DNA of 64,000 bases from positions 191,083 to 255,082 of the forward strand of contig ONKF01000001.1 of assembly GCA_900318335.1 (NCBI GenBank). The letters run 5' to 3'. The stretch is from an uncultured Prevotellaceae bacterium (lineage in GTDB: Bacteria; Bacteroidota; Bacteroidia; Bacteroidales; Muribaculaceae). Both the position numbers and the translations under genes were made by a program. Numbering within the stretch: the first letter of the stretch is position 1; each line of letters starts with the position of its first letter. Below the pieces are notes generated by a model. It did not search any database. It had not been told where the DNA came from and was given only the letters and a program-made list of their open reading frames with translations. This document shows positions 8,830-18,009 of the stretch, piece by piece.

Positions 8830-8898
8830 AACAAACCTAATTAATGGATTGAAATGCAAAGGTAACGTTAATAACCCGTTGACGCAAATGCTGTGCGG

Positions 8899-9009
8899 GA
8901 TGAAGTTCGTCTACGACGCACATTCCCAGATTGCGTTTCGGCACCAAGCTGCGCGCATCTTCGATGTGCTTGCATGGTGTTTCTCATTGAAATCGGGATC
9001 TTCGACCCG
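8899..9009 (-). repeat. right inverted repeat of RAYT element
   Basis: Reverse-complement relative of 8282-8388. CTTGCATGGTGTTTCTC at 8970-8986 pairs with the left copy, and the hairpin loops again carry the TCGAAGA or TCTTCGA core. The match continues inward as GAAGTTC.TCT.CGA.GCAC. Confidence 0.75.
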
Positions 9010-9084
9010 ATTAGCCTCTTCGAGGCATTATCATAATACTTCAAAAAAATTGCACAAAGATGAAAAAAATTTTCGGATTTATTA

Positions 9085-9092
9085 TAACTTTG
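9085..9092 (+). promoter_or_regulatory. -7 box for glycoside hydrolase gene
   Basis: TAACTTTG about 49 bp before the ATG at 9141. I see no good TTG at the right distance. Confidence 0.5.
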
Positions 9093-9140
9093 TGGCTAAT
9101 AACCAAAAATATTATCCAACCTCTCTAAATTACACGTTCT

Positions 9141-11816
9141 ATGAAGACATCAATACGTATCATCCTGTTGCTGCTGGCTGTGGTGATGTCAGCAGGCGTC
9201 GGCGCCAATGCTGATGAGGCCCTAAAGCGCGAGATGCGCGCTGCCTGGGTGGCCACCGTCTATCGCATCGACTGGCCCACATCGGTCAACAATGCCAGCG
9301 CCCAAAAAGCCGAACTCAACGCTTATCTGGATAACCTCCAAGCACAGCATTTCAATGCGATTTACTTGCAGGTGCGCACGATGTGTGACGCCTTTTACCA
9401 GTCCAGCTACGAGCCCTGGTCGAGTTACCTGACCGGCACCCGCGGCAAGGATCCTGGCTACGACCCGCTGGAGTATGCCGTCGAGCAGTGCCATGCCCGC
9501 GGTATCCAGTGCCACGCCTGGATAAATCCCTATCGCTGGAGCACGGGCACCAACTGGAATACGCCACAGGACCAAGACCTGAAGAATAAGGGCATGCTGC
9601 TCTCCTACACCAGCGGCAGCACCACGACCACTATCCTCAACCCTGGCCTGCCCGAGACGCGCCAACGCATCGTCAACGTGATTCAGGAAATCATCACCAA
9701 CTATGACGTGGACGGTATCGTGTTTGACGACTACTTCTATCCCAACGGCATTCCCACGAACAGCAGTGCAGGCGATTATAATCTGTGGAATGATTCGGGA
9801 GTGGACATGACACTTGCCGACTGGCGCCGCAACAATGTCAACATGATGGTCGCCGACGTCTATAACATGATTCAGGAGGTGAAACCCGAGGTGCGCTTCG
9901 GCATCAGCCCAGCAGGTGTGGCCGGCACCCGCAGCACATCGGCCAATCAGCATGGCGTCACACCCTGTCCCACCGGCAGTGACTGGCAATATAACGGCAT
10001 CTTCAGCGACCCGCTGGCTTGGCTGGAACAGGGCACTATCGACTATATCTCGCCCCAGCTCTACTGGAAGACGACCCACTCGACCAACCCCTTCGGCCCA
10101 CTGACGCAGTGGTGGAGCTACATCGCCAAGCATTATGGCCGACACCACTATGCCAGCCACAGCATCTCGTTCCTGGCCGAGGGCAGTAACACGACCAGCA
10201 GTTGGGCCGAGATTACCACACAGATCAACTATTCCCGCCAATATACCGAGAACAGCGCTCCCGGGGTCGTGCTCTACAGCGCCAAGAACATCAACGGCAA
10301 CAACGGTGGCGTCGGCGGTCTGGGCAACTATCTACTTGCCAACGTCTTCCAGCATCCCGCGATGATTCCCGCCGTGACATGGAAGTCAGCGCCAGGCTAT
10401 GATGCCCCCGCCGACTTGGTCCAGAATGTCTCTACCCTATCATGGACACAGCAACCAGGCACGCTGGTGAAATACTCGGTCTATGCCGTGCCCAGCGACA
10501 TGACGCCCGATGACGCCATGAGCACCACCTATGACGGCATCAAGAGCGACTATCTGTTAGGCATCACCTACAAGCCTGACTACACGATTCCCAGTGCCTA
10601 CCAGAACGGTTACTGGTATGCCGTGTGCGTCATCGACGGTTACGGCAACGAGAGCGAGCCCGCCTACCTGGGTGTGAGCACCGACCCGATAGATCCCGAA
10701 CAGCCCACACCCGTGAGCTACAGCATCGAGAAAGTGTGGGAAATCAATAGCCCCAGCTATCTTGTCGCCGACAACGCGCGCCAGGGCTTCGGCATGAACG
10801 GCAAGTTCTACATCAATGACAAGGGCACAAGCACCATCCTCGTGGTGGATGAGAACGGATTGACAGGCGAGAGTTACCAGGGCGGCAGCAATGTGGGTCT
10901 GACCCGCGACCAGGCGGGCAACCTCGTGGTGAGCAATGCACACTTCCCCGACCCGTGGACGGGGCAGCCCGAAATCAAGGTCATCAATCCTGCCACGGGT
11001 GATGCGGTGACCTATACCCTGCCGACCGATGTCATCGACTTTGGCCGCAGCGACAACATGGGCTTTGCCCGCGGCAACCTGCTCGAGGATGGAGAGCTTT
11101 ACCTCGTGGGCGCCAGCAGCGGCACAACCATCAGCCGCATTGCCATCAGCGGTGGTGAGCTGGATAGCGACAACTGCTACCTTGCCAACTGCGACGGCGT
11201 GAGTCCTAACAGCGGAGTGGTAGTCAACTATTTCACCGACGTTAACGGCAACGACGCTTTGCTCTACGTTAACCGTTCTTCCAGCACGGTCATGAAACTG
11301 GCCTATAGTGGCGATGACTTCACGGCTACCGCCATCTCGCTGCCCAACAAGGGCAACTGCAACGGCGCATTCCCCTTCGTCTGGAATGGCAAGGCCTATG
11401 TGCTCTACCCCACCATGGGCAACTACTATGACGGCTTTGCCGTGGCCGAACCCAATGCCGCAGAGCCACTGGTTTATGTCCCGCAGACCGTAAATGCCAA
11501 TGCCAACACCTATCAGGCCGACTGGCTCAACGCCGAGGTGATCAACTCGCGTAACGTAATGATTTACCAGTATTACCCGGGGGGTCACGTCACGCTGTGG
11601 CGCCTGACTAAACAGGGCGGCATCCTGCGTGGCGACGTGGACAATGACGGCAAAGTGAACATCACCGATGCCACTGCTCTCATTGACTACCTGTTAGGTG
11701 GAAGTGCCGACGGCATCGACCTCTACAACGCCGAGTGCAACCAGGACGAGACCGTTTCAATTGCCGATATCACCGCACTCATCGACTACCTGCTCACCGG
11801 CAACTGGCCACAGTAA
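9141..11816 (+). CDS. secreted GHL10-family glycoside hydrolase with dockerin-like tail
   Basis: The 891-residue protein starts with a signal peptide (MKTSIRIILLLLAVVMSAGVGA). Residues about 28-400 form a GHL10 (DUF187, PF02638) TIM-barrel domain: KREMRAAWVATVYRIDWP near 29, NAIYLQVRTMCDAFYQSSYE near 74, HAWINPYRWS near 124 and VDGIVFDDYFYP near 190. A fibronectin-like linker and a beta-rich domain (about 510-830) follow. The end carries two dockerin-like repeats, GDVDNDGKVNITDATALIDY and a second with IADITALIDYLL. GHL10 enzymes act on cell-wall or capsule-like polysaccharides; the exact substrate is unknown. The same tail type occurs in the proteins at 18010 and 24333, so these are probably exported by one route. 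Confidence 0.88.
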   Translation: MKTSIRIILLLLAVVMSAGVGANADEALKREMRAAWVATVYRIDWPTSVNNASAQKAELNAYLDNLQAQHFNAIYLQVRTMCDAFYQSSYEPWSSYLTGTRGKDPGYDPLEYAVEQCHARGIQCHAWINPYRWSTGTNWNTPQDQDLKNKGMLLSYTSGSTTTTILNPGLPETRQRIVNVIQEIITNYDVDGIVFDDYFYPNGIPTNSSAGDYNLWNDSGVDMTLADWRRNNVNMMVADVYNMIQEVKPEVRFGISPAGVAGTRSTSANQHGVTPCPTGSDWQYNGIFSDPLAWLEQGTIDYISPQLYWKTTHSTNPFGPLTQWWSYIAKHYGRHHYASHSISFLAEGSNTTSSWAEITTQINYSRQYTENSAPGVVLYSAKNINGNNGGVGGLGNYLLANVFQHPAMIPAVTWKSAPGYDAPADLVQNVSTLSWTQQPGTLVKYSVYAVPSDMTPDDAMSTTYDGIKSDYLLGITYKPDYTIPSAYQNGYWYAVCVIDGYGNESEPAYLGVSTDPIDPEQPTPVSYSIEKVWEINSPSYLVADNARQGFGMNGKFYINDKGTSTILVVDENGLTGESYQGGSNVGLTRDQAGNLVVSNAHFPDPWTGQPEIKVINPATGDAVTYTLPTDVIDFGRSDNMGFARGNLLEDGELYLVGASSGTTISRIAISGGELDSDNCYLANCDGVSPNSGVVVNYFTDVNGNDALLYVNRSSSTVMKLAYSGDDFTATAISLPNKGNCNGAFPFVWNGKAYVLYPTMGNYYDGFAVAEPNAAEPLVYVPQTVNANANTYQADWLNAEVINSRNVMIYQYYPGGHVTLWRLTKQGGILRGDVDNDGKVNITDATALIDYLLGGSADGIDLYNAECNQDETVSIADITALIDYLLTGNWPQ

Positions 11817-11834
11817 ACATCTCAATCATCACAC

Positions 11835-11880
11835 AAATATCACCGCCCGATGAGAACACTCTTACCGGGCGGTGATATTT
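11835..11880. terminator. bidirectional terminator hairpin
   Basis: Perfect 15-bp stem, 11835-11849 with 11866-11880, loop of 16, between genes converging on it from 11816 and 11894. Confidence 0.8.
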
Positions 11881-11893
11881 ACTGTTCACAAGG

Positions 11894-12469
11894 TCACTTG
11901 GTGTCTTCCAAGTCTTCAATCTGTTCGATGATTTCGCTAAAGCGGCTCTGAGTCTTGAAGTGCACTTTCAGACCTATTAACGCACCCACCAAGACACCCA
12001 CGATGCAGCAGGGCACGATATATTCATTGTCGCCCATCTTCTGCGACATCTCATAGACAGCCCATGCGCCCCAAGCCAGTGCCATGGGGATGCCGAACCA
12101 CAGCCAGTTAGCGTCGCGCTTCTGGGCCAGGGTCACCTTGCGCTTGACGTCCAGCAGGTTGCCACTCATCAAGGCGTTGTCACGCATATCGCGGCTATTA
12201 TAGATCATGAATCCCACCACAATCAGCATCATCAGGCAACTGGCAAGCCACAGGGCGACAGAGAGCCCAGCTATCATCACAAAGGCCCAGTAGCCGTAGG
12301 GTATCATAGCCAGGGCAATAATGCCGAGGACAAGATAGCGCTTGTTGATTGTGCTCACACCACGCTTGATGGAGCGGCGGATGAAGCGGTCGTTCACAAT
12401 CGTCTGGTTCTCGAGTTTATCTTTCAATATCGCCATTTGCTGGCGCATTTCGTCAAGTTCGTAGTCCAT
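11894..12469 (-). CDS. four-helix membrane protein downstream of ECF sigma factor
   Basis: The 191-residue protein has a soluble N-terminus with a coiled-coil look (residues 1-28) and hydrophobic segments near 45-65, 68-90, 120-140 and 150-165, ending in a charged tail SRFSEIIEQIEDLEDTK. No family recognised. It starts 16 bp after the sigma factor gene, so it is the likely membrane partner of that regulator. It lacks a classical anti-sigma domain motif. This is the second sigma-plus-membrane-protein pair in the window. Confidence 0.75.
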   Translation of the reverse strand: MDYELDEMRQQMAILKDKLENQTIVNDRFIRRSIKRGVSTINKRYLVLGIIALAMIPYGYWAFVMIAGLSVALWLASCLMMLIVVGFMIYNSRDMRDNALMSGNLLDVKRKVTLAQKRDANWLWFGIPMALAWGAWAVYEMSQKMGDNEYIVPCCIVGVLVGALIGLKVHFKTQSRFSEIIEQIEDLEDTK

Positions 12470-12485
12470 AATAAGTACGTTTTTT

Positions 12486-12962
12486 TTAGTTGTTCATTTT
12501 CTTGAGTTGTTCTTTAATGCGATAGAGACGGGTCGCAACGGCTGTGGTCGAGATACCTACCACTTGCCCGATTTCCTCGTAGGGCATGTTCTCCAGCCAC
12601 AACAGCACGATAGCGCGGTCAAAGGGCTGTAAGCGGCTAATCCGCTCGTGGAGCATGTCCACCTGCCGGGTGTCCTCGTCATGGTCCTCAAACAGGTTGA
12701 TGTCCATCGTCAATGGTTCGGCATCAGTGCGGCGTTTCTTGCGTTCCTGAGAAATGCAGGTGTTCAGTGTCACGCGGTAGATCCACGTCTTCACATTGCT
12801 GCGGTTTTCAAAACCCTCAAAGCCGCGCCACATGTTGATGACCGCCTCTTGAAAGAGGTCGTTCACCTCGTCAGCATCTTTGGAGAACATGTAGCACACA
12901 GTGTAGATGGTGCTCTTGTTCTGCTTGATGGTTTGTGCAAATTTGCTTTCCAGTTCGTTCAT
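12486..12962 (-). CDS. ECF RNA polymerase sigma factor
   Basis: Starting at MNELESKFAQ (12962) the protein has 158 residues, close to the usual ECF length; the frame is open to 13007 but that extension adds 15 unlikely residues. Region 2 is seen in DADEVNDLFQEAVINMWRGF and NVKTWIYRVTLNTCI, region 4 in LQPFDRAIVLLWLENMPYEE followed by IGQVVGISTTAVATRLYR. It is cotranscribed with the downstream membrane protein at 11894. The signal it responds to is unknown. Confidence 0.92.
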   Translation of the reverse strand: MNELESKFAQTIKQNKSTIYTVCYMFSKDADEVNDLFQEAVINMWRGFEGFENRSNVKTWIYRVTLNTCISQERKKRRTDAEPLTMDINLFEDHDEDTRQVDMLHERISRLQPFDRAIVLLWLENMPYEEIGQVVGISTTAVATRLYRIKEQLKKMNN

Positions 12963-13073
12963 TTTTTTCTGAGTTTTAAAACTTTCTTTTGACCCTTTGA
13001 CGCACAATACTCAAAAAAATCACGCAAAAATAGAAAAAAAGCACAAATAATTCATGGTATTAAAAATAATTCC

Positions 13074-13081
13074 TATCTTTG
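13074..13081 (+). promoter_or_regulatory. -7 box for DUF4160/DUF2442 pair
   Basis: TATCTTTG 28 bp before the ATG at 13110; no clear TTG at the usual distance. Confidence 0.5.
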
Positions 13082-13109
13082 CAACAACAATTATAAGACA
13101 TTTTTAATT

Positions 13110-13346
13110 ATGCCAGAAGTATTTCGTTTTTACGGATTCTCATTCTTCTTTTATAGCAAAGAGCATGAGCCCGTCCATATTCATGTCGAGGGTAATGGAG
13201 GCATGGCAAAGTTTGACTGGGATGGAGAGCAGTTCGTCCTCATTGAAAAGCATAACATCAAAGCAGGTGATATGAAGAAAATCAAATTTGTTATTGATGA
13301 AAATGCCGACATTATCATCAGTCGCTGGAATGAACATTTTAACTAG
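13110..13346 (+). CDS. DUF4160 domain protein
   Basis: This 78-residue protein fits DUF4160: MPEVFRFYGFSFFFYSKEHE, then PVHIHVEGNGGMAKFDW and a C-terminal helix ending SRWNEHFN. The family is small and of unknown function, and it is very often encoded next to a DUF2442 protein, as here with an 18-bp gap. The pair layout resembles toxin-antitoxin modules, and some annotation schemes treat it so, but nothing in the sequence proves toxicity. Confidence 0.85.
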   Translation: MPEVFRFYGFSFFFYSKEHEPVHIHVEGNGGMAKFDWDGEQFVLIEKHNIKAGDMKKIKFVIDENADIIISRWNEHFN

Positions 13347-13364
13347 TCCATAAACGCAACAATT

Positions 13365-13772
13365 ATGAAAATTATAAAAATTTGGTTTGATACCGACTAC
13401 ATCTATGGTGCAGACGAGAGCGGTAATGAATACCGCCAGTCATTGTTGTGGTATCCAAAATTGAGAAGTGCCACCGATGAACAACGAGCCAAATACACAT
13501 TCGGCATGGGGGGCATCCACTGGAGAGCATTAGATGAAGACATCAGTTTTGAGAGTTTCACCTACGAGGATGCTGAACCCACCCCGATGCAACGTTTTTT
13601 CTTAACACACAAAGAAATCAACGTCGCCGAATTTGCCCGCTCTATCGGCATGAACGCCACCTTGCTGCGCAACTACATCAATGGCTTCAAGAAGCCCTCC
13701 GCCGAACGCGAACAGGCAATCCTCGACCACATCCACAAACTAGGCAAAGAACTAACCGCCGCCGTTTTCTAG
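13365..13772 (+). CDS. DUF2442 protein with C-terminal helix-turn-helix
   Basis: The 135-residue product has an N-terminal DUF2442 region (MKIIKIWFDTDYIYG to about residue 65, with GGIHWRALDEDISFE) and a C-terminal DNA-binding-like segment, EINVAEFARSIGMNATLLRN followed by YINGFKKPS, that reads as an HTH of Xre type. It follows the DUF4160 gene by 18 bp. If the two act as a module, this would be the DNA-binding and autoregulating partner; that is inference from the domain order. Confidence 0.82.
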   Translation: MKIIKIWFDTDYIYGADESGNEYRQSLLWYPKLRSATDEQRAKYTFGMGGIHWRALDEDISFESFTYEDAEPTPMQRFFLTHKEINVAEFARSIGMNATLLRNYINGFKKPSAEREQAILDHIHKLGKELTAAVF

Positions 13773-13935
13773 CCTCAGTTCCGGTAAAAAGCAATATTCA
13801 AGTATCGTCCAGAATCGGGTGTTAAATTCATTCAGGGCGATACATTTTCATAAAAAGCCAGTGCACATGTAATGAAAAAGTTGGCACGCGATTTGCATAA
13901 TTTTGGCTGCACTTCGGCAAAAAAGTCCACTTAAT

Positions 13936-13966
13936 TTGCCAGTGTGGGTTAAGAGTACTAATTTTG
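13936..13966 (+). promoter_or_regulatory. promoter for panC-panD
   Basis: TTG at 13936-13938 and TAATTTTG at 13959-13966 are 20 bp apart; the panC ATG follows at 14000. Confidence 0.7.
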
Positions 13967-13999
13967 CAGTTTGAATTCACATCTTATAATTAAAGAAGA

Positions 14000-14848
14000 A
14001 TGAAGATTATCAGCAAGGTCAATGAGTTGCAAGAGGCCGTTAAGGCTTTTCGTGAGGCTGGCAAGTCGGTAGGTCTGGTGCCCACCATGGGTGCCCTGCA
14101 CGAGGGACACAAGTCGCTCGTCGATCGTGCCCGCAAGGAGAATGACGCCGTTGTGGTGAGCTGTTTCCTGAATCCTACTCAGTTTAACAACAAGGAAGAC
14201 CTGCGCACCTATCCCCGCACTGCCGAGCGCGATGCCGCAATGCTTGAGAGTTGTGGTGTTGACGTGGCTTTCATGCCCACTGTCGAGGAAATCTATCCCG
14301 AGCCCGACACCCGCGTGTTTGACCTCGGTCCCGTCCAGCAGGTGATGGAAGGTGCCATGCGTCCCGGCCACTTTAATGGCGTGTGCCAGATTGTGAGCAA
14401 ACTCTTCTCGTGGGTAATGCCCGACCGTGCCTACTTCGGCGAAAAGGACTTCCAGCAGATTGCCGTCATCCGCGCGATGATCAAGCAGCTGGGCTTCGAT
14501 ATCAACATCGTGCAGTGCCCCTGCGTCCGCGAGGACGACGGACTGGCCAAGAGCAGCCGCAACGTGCGCCTCACCCCCGAGGTGCGCAAGGTCGCCCCGC
14601 AGATTTATGCCACCCTGCAACGCAGCCTGGAGTTCGCCAAGGACCATACCGTGGAGCAAACCCATGACTGGGTAGTGGCCACCATCAACGCCTGGCCCGA
14701 GATGGATACCGAGTATTTCTCGATCTGTGACGGCATCACGCTGCAACCCGTTCAGGACTGGGACGAGAGCGACTACATCGTGGGCTGCATCACCGTGTAC
14801 TGCGGCGACGTGCGCGAGATTGACAATATCACCTATAAGAAACTTTAG
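14000..14848 (+). CDS. panC: pantothenate synthetase
   Basis: The 282-residue enzyme joins pantoate and beta-alanine using ATP, the last step of pantothenate synthesis in the cytosol. The ATP-binding motif [17 protein letters not shown] lies near residues 26-42, followed by [17 protein letters not shown] near 54. Further family blocks are [29 protein letters not shown] and the KSSRNVRL signature near 180. The length is standard. panD follows after 65 bp, giving a short vitamin B5 operon from one promoter. Confidence 0.97.
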   Translation: MKIISKVNELQEAVKAFREAGKSVGLVPTMGALHEGHKSLVDRARKENDAVVVSCFLNPTQFNNKEDLRTYPRTAERDAAMLESCGVDVAFMPTVEEIYPEPDTRVFDLGPVQQVMEGAMRPGHFNGVCQIVSKLFSWVMPDRAYFGEKDFQQIAVIRAMIKQLGFDINIVQCPCVREDDGLAKSSRNVRLTPEVRKVAPQIYATLQRSLEFAKDHTVEQTHDWVVATINAWPEMDTEYFSICDGITLQPVQDWDESDYIVGCITVYCGDVREIDNITYKKL

Positions 14849-14863
14849 GCATAAGGTCTCCAA

Positions 14864-14905
14864 CTAAGGACTAAGGACTAAAAACTCACAACCAAGAACT
14901 TAAAA
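14864..14905 (+). repeat. 7-bp tandem repeat upstream of panD
   Basis: Six 7-mers, CTAAGGA, CTAAGGA, CTAAAAA, CTCACAA, CCAAGAA, CTTAAAA, end 8 bp before the panD ATG. Confidence 0.8.
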
Positions 14906-14913
14906 TCAAGATT

Positions 14914-15273
14914 ATGTACATCCAAGTCATGAAATCCAAGATACACCGCGTGACGGTCACCGATGCTAACCTGAACTACATCGGCAGCATCACTATCGAC
15001 CAGGACCTGATGGATGCCGCCGGCATCATCGAGGGCGAGCGCGTGTATATCGTTGACGTGAACAATGGCGAGCGACTGGACACCTACACTATCGCCGGCG
15101 AGCGCGGTAGCGGCACCATCTGCCTGAACGGAGCCGCAGCACGCAAGGTCGAGGTGGGTGATATCGTCATCATCATGGCCTATGCCATCGTCACCCCCGA
15201 GGAGGGCCGCGAGTTCAAGCCGAAAATCGTCTTCCCCGACACTGCAACCAACCGACTCATCAAGAAGAAATAA
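14914..15273 (+). CDS. panD: aspartate 1-decarboxylase
   Basis: The 119-residue pyruvoyl enzyme makes beta-alanine for pantothenate synthesis. The proenzyme cleaves itself between Gly and Ser in NYIGSITID (residues about 22-30) to create the pyruvoyl group. Other family blocks are [29 protein letters not shown] and VIIMAYA. Length fits. The start could also be the Met at residue 6 ([11 protein letters not shown]), but relatives commonly carry a few residues before that. It lies 65 bp after panC with a heptamer repeat in between. Confidence 0.96.
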   Translation: MYIQVMKSKIHRVTVTDANLNYIGSITIDQDLMDAAGIIEGERVYIVDVNNGERLDTYTIAGERGSGTICLNGAAARKVEVGDIVIIMAYAIVTPEEGREFKPKIVFPDTATNRLIKKK

Positions 15274-15369
15274 CAATACATAATACATGTACTTAGCGCC
15301 TTTGCGGCTTAGCGTGAGGCTTCCCGCACCGGCAATCTGAGATGTCACTAAAAAAACCTCAATTATAAA

Positions 15370-16719
15370 ATGTTTGAAAATTTATCTGAGAAACTTGAAC
15401 GGTCATTTAAGGTCCTGAAAGGACAAGGCCGCATCACCGAAATCAACGTAGCATCCACCCTGAAGGAAGTGCGCCGTGCACTGGTTGACGCCGACGTCAG
15501 CTATCCTGTAGCCAAGAAGTTTGTCGATGACGTCAAGGCCAAGGCTATGGGTCAGAACGTGATCAACGCCGTTAACCCCAGCCAGATGATGGTCAAGATC
15601 GTCCATGACGAGCTGGCTGAGCTGATGGGCGGCCAGGAAGCCACCTTCAGCATCGAGGGCAATCCTGCCGTCATCCTGATGTCGGGTCTGCAAGGTTCTG
15701 GTAAGACCACCTTTACCGGCAAGCTCGCCAACCGCCTGAAGACGGGTAAGGAGAAGCGCAAACCGCTGCTCGTGGCCTGTGACGTCTATCGTCCTGCCGC
15801 TATTGAGCAGTTGAAGACCATCGCCGAGCAGATTGACGTGCCCGTCTATAGCGAGCCCGAGAGCAAGGACCCCGTGGCTATCGCTCTCCACGCCATTGAC
15901 CATGCCAAGCAGAATGGCTACGACCTGGTGATTGTCGATACCGCCGGTCGTCTGGCCGTTGACGAGGCGATGATGGTCGAGATCAAGGCCATCAAGGATG
16001 CCATCCATCCCAACGAGACCCTGTTTGTTGTTGACTCGATGACTGGTCAAGACGCCGTGAACACGGCTAAGGCCTTCAACGAACGTCTGGACTTTGACGG
16101 CGTCGTGCTCACCAAGCTCGACGGTGACACCCGTGGCGGTGCAGCCCTGTCGATCCGCGCCGTGGTTGACAAGCCCATCAAGTTTGTGGGTATCGGTGAG
16201 AAGATGACCGACCTGGATCCCTTCCGTCCCTCGGGTATGGCCGACCGCATCCTGGGCATGGGCGACATCGTGTCGTTTGTGGACCGTATGCAGCAGCAGT
16301 ATGACGAGGCCGAAGCCGAGAAGCTGGAGAAGAAGATCAAGCAGAACAAGTTTGACTTTGACGACTTCTTGAAGCAGATCAAGCAGATCAAGAAAATGGG
16401 TAACCTCAAGAGCCTGGCATCGATGATTCCCGGTGTGGGCAAGGCTATCAAGGATATCGACATTCCCGACGACGCATTCAAGGGTGTGGAGGCCATCATC
16501 GGCTCAATGACCCCGCAGGAGCGTTCCAATCCCGACATCATCGACGCCAGCCGCCGCAAGCGCATTGCTGCCGGTAGTGGCACCAGTGTCGAGGAGGTCA
16601 ACCGCCTGTTGAAACAGTTCCTGTCGATGCGCAAGGTCATGCACCAGGTATCGACCAATCCCATGCAGATGATGCGCGCCGCCAAGGCCAACGCCAAGGC
16701 ATCCAAGCGCGGACGTTAA
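15370..16719 (+). CDS. ffh: signal recognition particle protein Ffh
   Basis: The 449-residue GTPase binds SRP RNA and signal peptides and delivers ribosomes to FtsY at the membrane. An N-terminal helical domain (about 1-90) is followed by the G domain with GLQGSGKTTFTGKLA near 105, the DVYRPAA block near 137, DTAGRLAVDEAM near 190 and TKLDGDTRGGAALS near 248. The C-terminal M domain carries LKQIKQIKKMGNLKSLASMI and the RNA-binding region SRRKRIAAGSG, and ends KASKRGR. It is complete and ordinary. Confidence 0.97.
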   Translation: MFENLSEKLERSFKVLKGQGRITEINVASTLKEVRRALVDADVSYPVAKKFVDDVKAKAMGQNVINAVNPSQMMVKIVHDELAELMGGQEATFSIEGNPAVILMSGLQGSGKTTFTGKLANRLKTGKEKRKPLLVACDVYRPAAIEQLKTIAEQIDVPVYSEPESKDPVAIALHAIDHAKQNGYDLVIVDTAGRLAVDEAMMVEIKAIKDAIHPNETLFVVDSMTGQDAVNTAKAFNERLDFDGVVLTKLDGDTRGGAALSIRAVVDKPIKFVGIGEKMTDLDPFRPSGMADRILGMGDIVSFVDRMQQQYDEAEAEKLEKKIKQNKFDFDDFLKQIKQIKKMGNLKSLASMIPGVGKAIKDIDIPDDAFKGVEAIIGSMTPQERSNPDIIDASRRKRIAAGSGTSVEEVNRLLKQFLSMRKVMHQVSTNPMQMMRAAKANAKASKRGR

Positions 16720-16721
16720 AG

Positions 16722-16752
16722 TCAAGTGAGCAAGCGTTGCTTGCTCACTTGA
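16722..16752 (+). terminator. hairpin after ffh
   Basis: Perfect 14-bp stem (16722-16735 with 16739-16752) with a 3-nt loop, 3 bp after the ffh stop. No long T run follows, so efficiency is uncertain. Confidence 0.6.
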
Positions 16753-16753
16753 A

Positions 16754-16829
16754 GTTTAAAGTTTAGGGTTTAAAGACTCATCCCCTCCCGCGACTTTAAA
16801 CTTCAAACATTAAACTGTAAACATTAAAC
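16754..16829 (+). repeat. inverted pair of 7-bp repeat arrays before capA-like gene
   Basis: GTTTAAA, GTTTAGG, GTTTAAA at 16754-16774 and TTTAAAC, TTCAAAC, ATTAAAC, TGTAAAC, ATTAAAC at 16795-16829 form two heptamer arrays in opposite orientation. The second ends 25 bp before the ATG at 16855. Confidence 0.75.
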
Positions 16830-16854
16830 AGCGGCCCCTTGCCCGCATAAAACG

Positions 16855-17916
16855 ATGAAACTGCTTTCCATATTGATGCTGTCGGTCGTGTCGCTGCTCC
16901 AGAGCAACCACACCGTCAAATTGGCGTTTGTGGGCGATGCGATGCAGCATGCGCCGCAGATTACAGCGGCTCAGCAGCCCGACGGCACCTACGATTACAG
17001 CCAGTGCTTTGAGTACCTCAAGGATGACATCATGTGGGCCGACCTGGCTGTAGTCAATCTGGAATGCCCACTCGGTGGCAAGCCTTACACGGGCTATCCG
17101 TGCTTCAGCGCCCCCGAGAGCTACGCCCAGCAGTTGAAGGATGTGGGTTTTGACCTGTTTCTCACGGCCAACAATCACTGCCTGGACCGCCGTGACAAGG
17201 GACTGATGCGCACGTGCCAAGCGCTTGACTCATTGGGGATTCCCCACATCGGCACCTACCGTGACCAGCAAGAACGCAGTCAACGCATCCCCTACATTGC
17301 CGATGTCAAGGGCATAAAAATCGCATTCCTTGACTACACTTACGGTACCAACGGCATCCCTATCCAGGGGAACGTCGTTGTCGATCTCATTGACCAGCAG
17401 CAGATTGCCGACGACATCGCCCTGGCGCGACAGCGCGGAGCGCACGCCATCTGCGTCAACCTGCATTGGGGCATCGAGTACCAGCTGAAGCCCGTGGCCT
17501 CACAGCGCACGCTTGCCGACTGGCTCGTCACCCAGGGCGTTGACCTGATCATCGGCGGTCACCCGCACGTCGTTGAGCCGATGGAAGTGCGTTACAGCCA
17601 GGAGTATGGCAAGAAGGTGCTGCTCGTCTATAGCATGGGCAACTTCATCAGCAACCAGAGCGACATCGACACCCGTGGCGGCGCCATGGTCAAGGTATCG
17701 CTCAGGATGCAAAACGACCATGCCGTCATCGTCGAGCCCCGTTACAAGTTGTTCTTTGTCCAGAAGCCCGTGGCCCGTGGCCAGAATTACGTCCTCATCC
17801 CCGAGTCTCGCCCTGACCTGCTTCGCCCCGACGCCAAGGCCGAGTTCACGCGTTTCATGTCCCGCACCCACGACCTGGTCACCAGCCACAACATCGACGT
17901 GCCAGTCGAGAAATAA
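16855..17916 (+). CDS. CapA-family protein (PGA_cap, metallophosphatase-like)
   Basis: The 353-residue protein has a short N-terminal hydrophobic leader (MKLLSILMLSVVSLL) and a CapA domain: LAFVGDAMQHAPQ near 22, ADLAVVNLECPLGG near 60, FLTANNHCLDR near 102, VNLHWGIEYQLKP near 203, IIGGHPHVVEPMEV near 227 and YSMGNFISNQ near 258. These Asp, Asn and His residues are the metal-binding set of the calcineurin-like fold. The family is named for poly-gamma-glutamate capsule synthesis, but many members stand alone, as here without capB or capC, so the real role is uncertain. Probably exported. Confidence 0.9.
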   Translation: MKLLSILMLSVVSLLQSNHTVKLAFVGDAMQHAPQITAAQQPDGTYDYSQCFEYLKDDIMWADLAVVNLECPLGGKPYTGYPCFSAPESYAQQLKDVGFDLFLTANNHCLDRRDKGLMRTCQALDSLGIPHIGTYRDQQERSQRIPYIADVKGIKIAFLDYTYGTNGIPIQGNVVVDLIDQQQIADDIALARQRGAHAICVNLHWGIEYQLKPVASQRTLADWLVTQGVDLIIGGHPHVVEPMEVRYSQEYGKKVLLVYSMGNFISNQSDIDTRGGAMVKVSLRMQNDHAVIVEPRYKLFFVQKPVARGQNYVLIPESRPDLLRPDAKAEFTRFMSRTHDLVTSHNIDVPVEK

Positions 17917-17946
17917 TGTGACTGAACCCTAAGATTCAGACAAGAT

Positions 17947-17985
17947 AAAAAAAGAATCGTGCTTTCTTGCACGATTCTTTTTTTT
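17947..17985. terminator. bidirectional intrinsic terminator
   Basis: GAATCGTGC (17954-17962) pairs with GCACGATTC (17969-17977) around a TTTCTT loop, flanked by an A run and a T run, so it can act in both directions between convergent genes. Confidence 0.9.
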
Positions 17986-18009
17986 GTGTTGCTGACAGCA
18001 ATAATCACT

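Noticed and set aside
13958-14863. 301-residue minus-strand frame
   Set aside because: Antisense of panC, which is certain.
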